In this document: positions 45,841-54,082 of the stretch, in pieces
Numbering within the stretch: the stretch's first letter is position 1
How the letters are laid out: the number at the start of each line of letters is the position of its first letter
The notes under the pieces: model-generated
Told to the model about the DNA's origin: nothing
Database searches by the model: none
What the model saw: the letters and a program-made list of their open reading frames with translations, nothing else
From: Haloarcula litorea
GTDB lineage: Archaea > Halobacteriota > Halobacteria > Halobacteriales > Haloarculaceae
DNA length: 64,000 nucleotides
NCBI RefSeq assembly: GCF_029338195.1
Contig: NZ_CP119779.1
Location: forward strand, 124,001 to 188,000
Direction of reading: 5' to 3'
Program-made: the position numbers and the translations under genes

Positions 45841-48246
45841 CTACAGTTCCGGCACCGCGAGGTGGAACTCCTGATTTCTCGCCTCCAGTAGACAGAGGTG
45901 GTAGCCGTCCTTCCGCGAGAGGTTGACGAAGCTCTTGCGCTTGTCGCGACTCAACAGGCCGCTGGCGGTCGCGTCCTCCGCGGTCTCGAGGGCACCCGGC
46001 TCGAAGAAGCTGCTGGTGACGAGAAACGCCGCGGCGAGCGACTCCGACGCGTTGCCGACCCGCTCGGCGTCCCGGACGATGTCCGTCATCTGACTCTCGC
46101 TTGCCGGCTGTCTGGAGTCGTTGATGTTGGCGACGACCAGGGGATTCCCCATCCGGTCGCGGACGACCACGTCGAACTGCTCCTGGGTCCGGTGCTCGTC
46201 GCCGTCCTCCGTGTACGTCACCGACACCGAGCCGTTGAGTTCCGCCCGGTCGATCTCCGGGATAGCGTCGTAGAGGTCCTGCATCTCGCCCGCGTGACCC
46301 GTGTCGCGGATCTCGTAGAGGAGGTTCCGGACCAGCCAGTCCACGAACCGGTACTGGATGCTCTCCCGGAGGAACGCCTCGAAGGGCGTGCCGTCGACGG
46401 CGGCGTCGGTCCCGTCGAACTGGGTGTGGTACTCGAGCCGGAGGTTCGGCTCGACGTCGCTGCGGTCGGCGTCCCCGTCGTGAGCCTGTGCCAGCGTCGC
46501 CTCGCCTTTCGAGTCGTAGCGGACGAACAGGTTCGTCCCGTCGATGGCCTCGCGCGGCGAGAGCCGGGTCCCGACGTCGGGGGTGTCCTCGTCCTCGGCG
46601 TCCTCCAGCCTGTCCCGTAGCTGCTGTATCTCCGCGCGCGCCTCTTCGAGCTCCGACTGGAGGCGGTCGCGCTCGGTGCGCAACTCCTCGTTTGTCGCCT
46701 CCACATCTGCGAGTTCGTCCTCCAGTCGATCGAGTTCCGCCTCCCGTTCCTCCAGTTCGTCCGTCAGGCGTTCGACCTCGCGCTCGCGCTCGTCCAGTTC
46801 CGCCGCCGTGTCCCCGGCTCGCTCCGACTCGGACGAGCCGTCGGCCGACTGCCGTCCGCCCTCCCGCTCGGCGGGGTCCGGCGTCGCCGCACGCTCTTCC
46901 CGTTCGCGTGAGAACTGCTCGTCCGCCCGCCCGTCGGTCGCGCCGCTCCGGGACTGAGAGCCAGCTGACGACACCGACTGCCCCGTAGAGGCGGTCCCGG
47001 GAACGGGCTCCGAGTCCTGAACGGACCGCTCCGGGTCCAGCGATGGGACCGAGCGGGTCTCCAGATCCGCCGGCGACGTCTCGCTCGACGCGTCGGCCGT
47101 GCCGTTCGTGGCGGACCGGGCCTGTCCCGTCGGCGTTTCCGCCGCCGACGCGGTCCCGGATTCGCCCGTCCGCTGCGACGACCGATCGGCCGTCGGCTCC
47201 GCACCCCGCTCTCTCGTCTCGGTCGTCGCTGCGGCCCGCTCGCTGTCGGTTCGGGCCGCCGCGTCCGTTCGTCCCTCGGCCCTGTCCGACTGGGACGCCG
47301 TGGTGTCTCGTGTGGTCCCCGTGTCGCCGGTGTCGGACGGGGCGTCCTCGTCGTCCGGGACGTCCCGGTCGGTACTGCGGGACCGCTCGGACCCGGCCGC
47401 CTCCTGTCGCCCCCCGACCGCCTTCGATCCCGGTGGGCCACCGGACCGCCGGTCTCCGCGGGGACGGTCCGTCTCGCCGTCACCGGACGTGGCGGTCTCG
47501 GGCGCGGTCTCGTCGGCAGCGGTGTCGGTCGCGGCCTCGTCGGCGGCGGTATCGGCACTCGTGGTGTCGTCGGTCGCCGCTTGCGTCGGGTCGGGTTCCG
47601 AGCCCGTGACCTCCCCCGTCTCTTCGGTCGGCTCGTCGGCCGCCGGATCGTCCGTCGCCGCGACGCCGCCGGCGGCCGCCTCGTCGCTCGCCGGGTCCTC
47701 CGCCTCCGGTTCCGGGATCTCGACGGGCGAGATCTCTCCGGGCTTGACCTCGTAGATGCCGACCTCGTCGTTGGCCTGTTCGAAGGCCTCGTCGTCCGTT
47801 ATCAGCCGCTCGGCGCTCCCGACCCAGGCGACGCTCATCGATCGGCCCTGGTGGTAGACGAGGTAGTAGTCCCCCGAGAGGACGTTCTCGGAGAGCTCGA
47901 CGAACCCGGTGAAGTTGCCGTCGGTCAGCGTCCTGTCGACGTCCTCGATGGGCGTGTCCTGCGTGTAGTACTTCGCCCGGACCTCGTCGGCGCGTTCCTG
48001 CATCACCGCGAGCAGGGGTAACGCCTCGTGTGGGGCCGCGCGCGCGGTGCCGTCGCCGGACTCGAAGTCCTCGATGTCGCCGTCGAGGACACCGACGACC
48101 GTTCCGTTCAGCATACACAGACGGGTCGGCCCGGAGACGACGGCACCGGAGAACTCCCGGTCCGCGAGGGCCTGCAACCCCGCGTAGCCGCCGTCGAAGG
48201 GCACGGTGTCCCAGTCGGGTATCAGTTCGACCGTGCGTGTGGTCAT
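45841..48246 (-). CDS. Large haloarchaeal protein with long disordered linker and coiled coil
   Basis: 801-aa cytosolic protein of unknown function. Residues 1-185 form a folded N-terminal domain (LIPDWDTVPFDGGYAGLQAL; DYYLVYHQGRSMSVAWVG). Residues about 190-480 are low-complexity Thr/Ala/Asp/Glu/Ser/Arg sequence, probably disordered. A coiled coil at about 482-550 (VERLTDELEEREAELDRLED) leads to a C-terminal domain (560-801) with FDVVVRDRMGNPLVVANIND, reminiscent of a restriction-endonuclease-like or nucleotide-sensing fold, though no catalytic set can be proven. The start MTTRTVELIPD is used; upstream sequence in frame is not protein-like. Confidence 0.8.
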   Translation of the reverse strand: MTTRTVELIPDWDTVPFDGGYAGLQALADREFSGAVVSGPTRLCMLNGTVVGVLDGDIEDFESGDGTARAAPHEALPLLAVMQERADEVRAKYYTQDTPIEDVDRTLTDGNFTGFVELSENVLSGDYYLVYHQGRSMSVAWVGSAERLITDDEAFEQANDEVGIYEVKPGEISPVEIPEPEAEDPASDEAAAGGVAATDDPAADEPTEETGEVTGSEPDPTQAATDDTTSADTAADEAATDTAADETAPETATSGDGETDRPRGDRRSGGPPGSKAVGGRQEAAGSERSRSTDRDVPDDEDAPSDTGDTGTTRDTTASQSDRAEGRTDAAARTDSERAAATTETRERGAEPTADRSSQRTGESGTASAAETPTGQARSATNGTADASSETSPADLETRSVPSLDPERSVQDSEPVPGTASTGQSVSSAGSQSRSGATDGRADEQFSREREERAATPDPAEREGGRQSADGSSESERAGDTAAELDEREREVERLTDELEEREAELDRLEDELADVEATNEELRTERDRLQSELEEARAEIQQLRDRLEDAEDEDTPDVGTRLSPREAIDGTNLFVRYDSKGEATLAQAHDGDADRSDVEPNLRLEYHTQFDGTDAAVDGTPFEAFLRESIQYRFVDWLVRNLLYEIRDTGHAGEMQDLYDAIPEIDRAELNGSVSVTYTEDGDEHRTQEQFDVVVRDRMGNPLVVANINDSRQPASESQMTDIVRDAERVGNASESLAAAFLVTSSFFEPGALETAEDATASGLLSRDKRKSFVNLSRKDGYHLCLLEARNQEFHLAVPEL

Positions 48247-48364
48247 TACGGGAACCAAGCCGGATAGCGGACAAATAGTTTGTGCCCCGTCAGACACCTG
48301 TTCCCGTGCCGACTCGTCGCGTGACTCCGATGCGCATATGGTCCCGGAACGCCCAGGGGAGCGT

Positions 48365-48766
48365 ATGGACGTAGACGACCAGCAGGGGCTCAGCGACCAG
48401 TATCCGACAGCCAGTCCGTGGCCCGTGTTCGTCGCGCTCGGCCTCGCGCTCTCGGAGGTGGGCGTCTTCGTCGGCCTCTTCCCCGTCGCGGTGTTCGGCC
48501 TCATCCTCTTCGGCGGCAGCGTCGCCGGTATCCTCACGGAGGCGGGCTACGCCGACCGGCCGTGGCCGACGCTGGTCGGCGTCGGCGCGGTCCTGTCGCT
48601 GCTGGCGGTCGGGATCGGGGCCGCCTACCTCCCGCTCTCGGCCGTGACGCTGGCCAACGTCGGCGAGGGGGCGCTGTTCACCCGGCTCGTCGCCGTCGTC
48701 GTCGCGGGCCTGGTGATGGCCGCGATGGGCGGCGTCGGCCGCGTGATGGAGCAGACGGCGGCCTGA
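48365..48766 (+). CDS. Four-helix membrane protein of cox cluster
   Basis: 133-aa integral membrane protein with hydrophobic segments at about 20-40, 42-58, 68-88 and 105-125 and only short loops. It is the first of a run of small membrane genes around coxA on the plus strand, an arrangement usual for haloarchaeal 'cox cluster' proteins. It could be an accessory or assembly factor of the terminal oxidase. A start five residues earlier in the mRNA (MVPERPGERM) is also possible. No motif gives a function. Confidence 0.8.
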   Translation: MDVDDQQGLSDQYPTASPWPVFVALGLALSEVGVFVGLFPVAVFGLILFGGSVAGILTEAGYADRPWPTLVGVGAVLSLLAVGIGAAYLPLSAVTLANVGEGALFTRLVAVVVAGLVMAAMGGVGRVMEQTAA

Positions 48767-48812
48767 GCGAAACCAACAGCCTATTTACCGGGCTGGACCA
48801 ATCCGGAGTTAT

Positions 48813-49184
48813 ATGGCACTGTTCGGGTTCGAAAGAGACACCCTGCTCGACCTCACTGTCAACGTCATCCCGCTGGGGATCATCCTCTTCTTCGTCGCGG
48901 CGTTCGCGGTGGTGCCCGCCTTCGGCTTCGATCCCGTGTTCAGCGGGCTGCAGTTCGCGCTGATGCTGTCGATGTTCTTGCTGCTGGCGGTCCTGACCTA
49001 CTACGCCGGTCGGGCCGTCGAGAACGCCGAGAAACGGCAGGAGTCCACCGAGGAGGCGAGCGCCGTCGAGGAACCGGCGGGCGAGGTGACCGGCCTCGAC
49101 GACACCGGCGTCGAGGACGAGCGCGAGGAACTGGAGAGCGGCAGCGAGGAGAGCGCCGCAGACGACGACGGCGACGAGGCGTAG
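48813..49184 (+). CDS. Two-helix membrane protein of cox cluster (DUF6684-like)
   Basis: 123-aa protein. It starts MALFGFERDTLLDLTVNVIP; two membrane helices at about 16-37 and 45-66 are followed by an acidic cytoplasmic tail of about 55 residues. It lies 64 nt before coxA in the same direction. I associate this N-terminus with a conserved haloarchaeal family next to cytochrome oxidase genes (DUF6684-like, from memory). Role unknown. Confidence 0.8.
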   Translation: MALFGFERDTLLDLTVNVIPLGIILFFVAAFAVVPAFGFDPVFSGLQFALMLSMFLLLAVLTYYAGRAVENAEKRQESTEEASAVEEPAGEVTGLDDTGVEDEREELESGSEESAADDDGDEA

Positions 49185-49248
49185 TCGATTCTCACACGCC
49201 GACGGCGGAACCGTCCCTTTCATTAGCGGCCAGTCCCGAGGGGCGTCT

Positions 49249-51009
49249 ATGGCAGCAGGAGACCTAGTGCTGACGGGGCTGATGGCCGTCCTCCTCGTCG
49301 CCGTCACCGCCTTGCTCACCCGCATCGAGAACTGGCGGTCCTACACGCCGCTCGCGGGTGGCGGGTCCGCTACGGGCGAGACGGTGATACACCGAGAGAA
49401 GCCGTCCGGTATCATTCGCTGGCTAACGACCGTCGACCACAAGGACATCGGCATCCTCTACGGCGTCTACGCCGTCATCGCCTTCGCCGTCGGCGGCCTG
49501 ATGGCGATGGGGATCCGCCTCCAGCTCGTCACCCCGGGCGGTGCGCTGCTGGGGACGAGCGCCTACAACTCGATCCTGACGAGCCACGGGATCACGATGC
49601 TGTTCCTGTTCGGGACGCCCATCATCGCGGCGTTCGCGAACTACTTCATCCCGCTGCTGATCGGGGCCGACGACATGGCCTTCCCGCGGATCAACGCCAT
49701 CGCGTTCTGGCTGCTCCCGCCGGCGGCACTGCTCATCTGGGCCGGCTTCTTCCTCGCGCCGGTCACGGAGAACATGATCGAGCCGGCTCAGACGGCCTGG
49801 ACGATGTACACGCCGCTGTCGGTCGAGCAGGGCAACCCCGGCGTCGACCTGATGCTGCTGGGGCTGCACCTCTCGGGAGTCGCGGCGACGATGGGGGCGA
49901 TCAACTTCATCGCGACCATCTTCACCGAGCGCGACGACGAGGTGACCTGGGCCAACCTCGACATCTTCTCCTGGACCATCCTCACGCAGTCCGCGCTCAT
50001 CCTGTTCGCGTTCCCGCTGCTTGGCAGCGCCATCGTGATGCTGCTACTCGACCGGAACCTCGCGACGACGTTCTTCGCCGTCGAGGGCGGCGGTCCGCTG
50101 CTGTGGCAACACCTGTTCTGGTTCTTCGGCCACCCCGAGGTCTACATCCTCGTGCTCCCGCCGATGGGACTGGTCAGTCTCATCCTGCCGAAGTTCTCGG
50201 GCCGGAAGCTGTTCGGCTTCAAGTTCGTCGTCTACTCGACGCTCGCCATCGGCGTGCTCTCGTTCGGCGTCTGGGCACACCACATGTTCTCGACCGGGAT
50301 GGACCCTCGCCTGCGGGCCTCCTTCATGGCCGTCTCGCTGGCCATCGCGATACCGTCGGCGGTCAAGACGTTCAACTGGATCACGACGATGTGGAACGGT
50401 CGCCTGCGGCTGACGACGCCGATGCTGTTCTGTATCGGCTTCGTCTCGAACTTCATCATCGGCGGCGTCACCGGCGTCTTCCTCGCCTCCATCCCCGTCG
50501 ACCTCGTGCTCCACGACACCTACTACGTCGTCGGCCACTTCCACTACATCGTGATGGGCGCGATCGGCTTCGCCGCCTTCGCCGGCATCTACTACTGGTT
50601 CCCGGTCTTCACCGGCCGGATGTACCAGCGGACGCTGGGGAAGGCCCACTTCTGGACCTCGATGATCGGGACCAACATCACGTTCTTCGCGATGCTCGCG
50701 CTGGGGTACCTCGGGATGCCTCGCCGGTACGCCACCTACGAGTTCAACGGCGCGATCGCGCCGCTGGCGCAGGTCCAGACCTTCCACCTGCTTGCGACCG
50801 TCGGCGCGGTGATCCTGATGGTCGGCCAGCTCGTCTTCGTCTGGAACATCGTCCAGTCGTGGCTCGAGGGACCGGCGGTCCGCGACGGGGACCCGTGGGA
50901 CCTCGAACGCGACGGGATGCTCGACCGCGAGTTCCAGTGGTTCGACGAGCAGATCGAGAGCGAGTCCGACGACGGCGACCGCTCGGCGCTGACGCCGAGC
51001 GACGACTGA
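49249..51009 (+). CDS. coxA: Cytochrome c oxidase subunit I (haem-copper oxidase)
   Basis: 586-aa catalytic subunit of an aerobic terminal oxidase with about 12-13 transmembrane helices. LTTVDHKDIGILYG begins the core; SHGITMLFLFGTPII holds a haem ligand His; WFFGHPEVYILVLP carries the CuB His and cross-linked Tyr with the A-type E in HPEV; VWAHHMFSTGMD gives the two CuB histidines; VLHDTYYVVGHFHYIVMG contains the haem a3 and haem a ligands. An extra N-terminal helix (residues 5-24) and a charged C-terminal tail are lineage features. Subunit II is not in the window. Confidence 0.95.
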   Translation: MAAGDLVLTGLMAVLLVAVTALLTRIENWRSYTPLAGGGSATGETVIHREKPSGIIRWLTTVDHKDIGILYGVYAVIAFAVGGLMAMGIRLQLVTPGGALLGTSAYNSILTSHGITMLFLFGTPIIAAFANYFIPLLIGADDMAFPRINAIAFWLLPPAALLIWAGFFLAPVTENMIEPAQTAWTMYTPLSVEQGNPGVDLMLLGLHLSGVAATMGAINFIATIFTERDDEVTWANLDIFSWTILTQSALILFAFPLLGSAIVMLLLDRNLATTFFAVEGGGPLLWQHLFWFFGHPEVYILVLPPMGLVSLILPKFSGRKLFGFKFVVYSTLAIGVLSFGVWAHHMFSTGMDPRLRASFMAVSLAIAIPSAVKTFNWITTMWNGRLRLTTPMLFCIGFVSNFIIGGVTGVFLASIPVDLVLHDTYYVVGHFHYIVMGAIGFAAFAGIYYWFPVFTGRMYQRTLGKAHFWTSMIGTNITFFAMLALGYLGMPRRYATYEFNGAIAPLAQVQTFHLLATVGAVILMVGQLVFVWNIVQSWLEGPAVRDGDPWDLERDGMLDREFQWFDEQIESESDDGDRSALTPSDD

Positions 51010-51058
51010 GCCGGTCGGCGTTCTCCCGTTTTCCGGTGCGTCTCGAACGGACCAGCCG

Positions 51059-51151
51059 TCAGGCCGCGCCCGAGACGAGGACGATGGCCGTCAGGAACAT
51101 CATCACGGCGATGCCCGAGAGGACGACGAACAGCAACTCCTTCTGTGACAT
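51059..51151 (-). CDS. 30-aa single-pass membrane microprotein in cox cluster
   Basis: The frame encodes MSQKELLFVVLSGIAVMMFL followed by ten more mostly hydrophobic residues. A charged tip is followed by one complete transmembrane helix. A minus-strand CCTTTTTCAC element at about 51172-51180 places the transcript start at the ATG, so it would be leaderless. It lies between coxA and another small membrane gene, antisense to both. Tiny single-helix subunits are common in terminal oxidases, so this may be an oxidase subunit. Expression is not proven. Confidence 0.6.
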   Translation of the reverse strand: MSQKELLFVVLSGIAVMMFLTAIVLVSGAA

Positions 51152-51210
51152 ACCGAGTCTTAGCGGCCGAAGTGAAAAAGGCTAATCGTCTCCCGCACCG
51201 ACCGGGAGGT

Positions 51211-51495
51211 ATGAGCGACGCCCGCGGGATGGACGGCGAGAAGGTTGTCGTCCGACTGTACGTCCTCATCACGTTGCTCGCCGGCGTGATGGGGTTCGTG
51301 CTCGGGACCATCCGACCGGAGGACCTCGACCCGGAGCTGTTCGGGGTCGTCCAGCTCCCGCCGACGCCGGTCGGCGTCGCGATCTACGGGCTGGTGACGG
51401 TCGGCCTCGGGCTGGGCGTGTTCCTCGGGCTCGTCGTCTACGTCTCCCGGCGCAGCGACGACGACGCGGGGACCCGCGACAGAGGGCCCCAGTAG
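51211..51495 (+). CDS. Two-helix membrane protein of cox cluster
   Basis: 94-aa protein with membrane helices at about 15-35 (LYVLITLLAGVMGFVLGT) and 52-77 (VGVAIYGLVTVGLGLGVF), short charged ends and no signal peptide. The start MSDARGMDGEK is about 28 nt after a TATA-like AAAGGCTAAT, which shares its promoter space with the divergent 30-aa gene. Its end is 1 nt from the convergent mutase gene. Probably an oxidase-associated accessory protein. Function unknown. Confidence 0.78.
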   Translation: MSDARGMDGEKVVVRLYVLITLLAGVMGFVLGTIRPEDLDPELFGVVQLPPTPVGVAIYGLVTVGLGLGVFLGLVVYVSRRSDDDAGTRDRGPQ

Positions 51496-51496
51496 T

Positions 51497-53200
51497 TCAC
51501 GCGACGCCGGCGGTCTCGCGGTAGGTGCCGTACTCGTTTTTGAACACGGCCATAATCTCGCCCATCGTCGCGTAGGCCTTCACCGCGTCGACGACGGCCG
51601 GGAGCACGTTCTCGTCGGCCGCGACCCGTTCGCCGAGTGCGTCGAGCGCGTCCGCGACGGCGTCGTCGTCGCGGTCGGCCTTCACCTCGGCCAGTCGCTC
51701 GCGCTGGCGCTCCTGGACGTCCTCGTCGACCGAGAGGATGTCGGGCTCGGTGTCCTCCTCGACGGTGTAGGCGTTGACGCCGACGACGACCTCCGCCTCG
51801 TCCTCGACGCGCTCCTGGTACTCGTAGGCCGAGTCCTGGATCTCCCGCTGGAAGTACCCCTGCTCGATGCCGGCCAGCACGCCGTCCCGGACGGAGCCGT
51901 CGCCCAGCTCGTCGCGGACGTGCTCGATGTGGGCCATCGCCTCGGCCTCGATCTCGTCGGTCAGGCTCTCGACGGCGAAGCTGCCGCCAAGCGGGTCGAC
52001 GATGTCGGCCGCGCCGGACTCCTCGGCGATGATCTGTTGGGTGCGCAGTGCGACCCGGACGGCGCGCTCGCTGGGTAAGGCCAGCGCCTCGTCGAAGCTG
52101 TTGGTGTGGAGGCTCTGGGTCCCGCCGAGCACGCCCGCCAGCGCCTGTATCGTGACGCGGACGACGTTGTTCAGGGGCTGTTGTGCGGTCAGGGACTGCC
52201 CCGCGGTCTGGGTGTGGAACTTCAGTTGCTTGCTGGCGTCGGCCTCGGCCCCGTACCACTCGTCCATCACGCGGGCGTAGATCCGCCGGGCCGCCCGGAA
52301 CTTCGCCACCTCCTCGAAGATGGCGTTGTGGGAGTTGAAGAAAAACGAGAGCTGCGGCGCGAACTCGTCGACGTCGAGCCCCCGGTCGAGGCAGTCCTCG
52401 ACGTAGGCGAAGCCGTCGGCCAGCGTGAACGCGAGCTCCTCGACGGCCGTCGAGCCGGCCTCCCGGATGTGGTACCCCGACACCGAGACCGGCTTGAACT
52501 TCGGCGTCTCCTCGCTGGCGAACTCGATGACGTCGGTGACGAGCTTGAGCGAGGGCTCGGGCGGGATCACCCACTCCTTCTGTGCGATGAACTCCTTGAA
52601 CATGTCGTTCTGGAGGGTGCCGCGGATCTCCTCGCGGGGGACCCCCTGCTGGTCGGCCAGCGCGAGGTACATCGCGTAGATCACGGGCGCGCTGGGGTTG
52701 ATGGTAAAGGACGTCGACACCTCGTCGAGGGCGATCCCCTCGAACAGCCGCTCCATATCCGCCAGCGTGTCGACGGCGACCCCCTCCTTGCCGACCTCCC
52801 CGTCGGCCATCGCGTCGTCGGAGTCGATCCCCATCAGCGTCGGCATATCGAACGCCGTCGAGAGGCCGGTCTGTCCCTCGTCGATGAGGTAGTGGAACCG
52901 CTCGTTGGTCTCCTCGGCGGTCCCGAAGCCCGCGAACTGCCGCATCGTCCACTGTCGCCCGCGATACATCGTCGGGTAGACGCCGCGGGTGTACGGCTCC
53001 TCGCCCGGGAACCCGAGATCGTCCTCGTAGTCGGTGTCGGCCACGTCCAGCGGGGTGTACAGTCGGTCGACCTCGTGGTTCGAGACGGTCGCGAACCGCT
53101 CGCGCCGCTCGCCGTAGGCGTCCAGTACGGGGTCGAGTGTCTCCTCCGCCCACTCGTCTCTGGCCTCCCGGATGGACTGGAGGTCCTCGTCGTCGTACAT
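51497..53200 (-). CDS. mcmA: Methylmalonyl-CoA mutase large (catalytic) subunit
   Basis: 567-aa subunit of the adenosylcobalamin-dependent mutase that interconverts methylmalonyl-CoA and succinyl-CoA. Diagnostic segments: PYTRGVYPTMYRGRQWTMRQ split around residue 80, RFHYLIDEGQTGLSTAFDMP, SFTINPSAP, ISGYHIREAGS-like VSVSGYHIREAG, and GGTQSLHTNSFDEA. The B12-binding domain is absent, as in two-subunit archaeal and bacterial forms, so a small subunit must come from elsewhere in the genome. The start MYDDEDLQSIREARDEW is preferred over an upstream ATG. Confidence 0.95.
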   Translation of the reverse strand: MYDDEDLQSIREARDEWAEETLDPVLDAYGERRERFATVSNHEVDRLYTPLDVADTDYEDDLGFPGEEPYTRGVYPTMYRGRQWTMRQFAGFGTAEETNERFHYLIDEGQTGLSTAFDMPTLMGIDSDDAMADGEVGKEGVAVDTLADMERLFEGIALDEVSTSFTINPSAPVIYAMYLALADQQGVPREEIRGTLQNDMFKEFIAQKEWVIPPEPSLKLVTDVIEFASEETPKFKPVSVSGYHIREAGSTAVEELAFTLADGFAYVEDCLDRGLDVDEFAPQLSFFFNSHNAIFEEVAKFRAARRIYARVMDEWYGAEADASKQLKFHTQTAGQSLTAQQPLNNVVRVTIQALAGVLGGTQSLHTNSFDEALALPSERAVRVALRTQQIIAEESGAADIVDPLGGSFAVESLTDEIEAEAMAHIEHVRDELGDGSVRDGVLAGIEQGYFQREIQDSAYEYQERVEDEAEVVVGVNAYTVEEDTEPDILSVDEDVQERQRERLAEVKADRDDDAVADALDALGERVAADENVLPAVVDAVKAYATMGEIMAVFKNEYGTYRETAGVA

Positions 53201-53241
53201 GGTTTTGCATTTGGCACGGGTTCGCAAGAGTGTTCGGGGCC

Positions 53242-54045
53242 CTACGAGCCGTCGGAGTTCTGGAGTCGCTTGGTCGTCTCCACGAGCGGGTGTTTCGCGT
53301 AGTCGACCACCTCGATGTCGGCGATGGACTCGAGGTCGGACTCGGCGGCGGTCTCGGCCATCCCGAGCTCGACCCGCCGTTCGAGGACGATGACGTAGGC
53401 GTCCATCTCGTCGACGCCGAGGCGATCCGCCGCCTTCACGCGGTGGTGACCGTCCGCCAGCAGCAACTGGTCGCCGGTGTCGATGACGACGAGCGGTTCG
53501 GCCAGCCCCCGTTCGAGTTCGTACATCCGTCCCTCGAGTTCGTCCGCGTACACCGTCGACTGCGTGGGCGTCAGGTCCCCCAGCGCGACCTCGCGACGCT
53601 CCTCGTAGGTCCCCACGTCGTGGATGTTCTGGAGCGTCCGCCCGAGCTTGTCCACCTTGCTCGGCGTCGCCCGCTCGATCTGCGAGCGGATGACGTCGGC
53701 GTTTGAGATGATCCCAACGAGGTTGCCGGCGTCGTCGACGACCGGCAGCTTCTGGATGCCCGACCGGAGGATGACTCGGGCCGCGTCCTGGACGGCCATC
53801 TCCGGGTGCGCGACGAGGATGTCGTCGCTCATCACCCGGAACATCGGCTCGTGGTCCTCGGCCAACAGGAGGTCCCGGGCGCTGACGAACCCCTCGACGC
53901 GGCGGCCGTCGGTGACGGGGTAGCCGCTGAAGTCGTCGCTCTCGGCGATCCGCTGGGCGACGTCCCCGACGGTGTCGTCGAGCGCGACGGTCGCCACGTC
54001 CCGCGTCATGTACTCCTCGACGGTCGGTCGCGACGAGTCGTCCAT
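53242..54045 (-). CDS. CBS-pair protein with C-terminal ParB-like domain
   Basis: 267-aa protein. Two CBS motifs (about 10-65 and 70-130; EYMTRDVATVALDDTVGDVA and PVVDDAGNLVGIISNADVI) form an adenosyl-nucleotide-sensing pair. Residues about 145-235 look like a ParB/Srx-type domain: LTPTQSTVYADEL and VIDTGDQLLLADGHHRVKAA, the latter close to the DGHHR motif of ParB-like nuclease/CTPase domains. The start MDDSSRPTVEEYM gives the first CBS motif its normal N-terminal position. It lies between mcmA and the Rossmann-DHH gene on the same strand. Substrate unknown. Confidence 0.85.
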   Translation of the reverse strand: MDDSSRPTVEEYMTRDVATVALDDTVGDVAQRIAESDDFSGYPVTDGRRVEGFVSARDLLLAEDHEPMFRVMSDDILVAHPEMAVQDAARVILRSGIQKLPVVDDAGNLVGIISNADVIRSQIERATPSKVDKLGRTLQNIHDVGTYEERREVALGDLTPTQSTVYADELEGRMYELERGLAEPLVVIDTGDQLLLADGHHRVKAADRLGVDEMDAYVIVLERRVELGMAETAAESDLESIADIEVVDYAKHPLVETTKRLQNSDGS

Positions 54046-54082
54046 CACCGGCCGTAGCCCGCCGGCGGGCAAAAAGGCTCGG

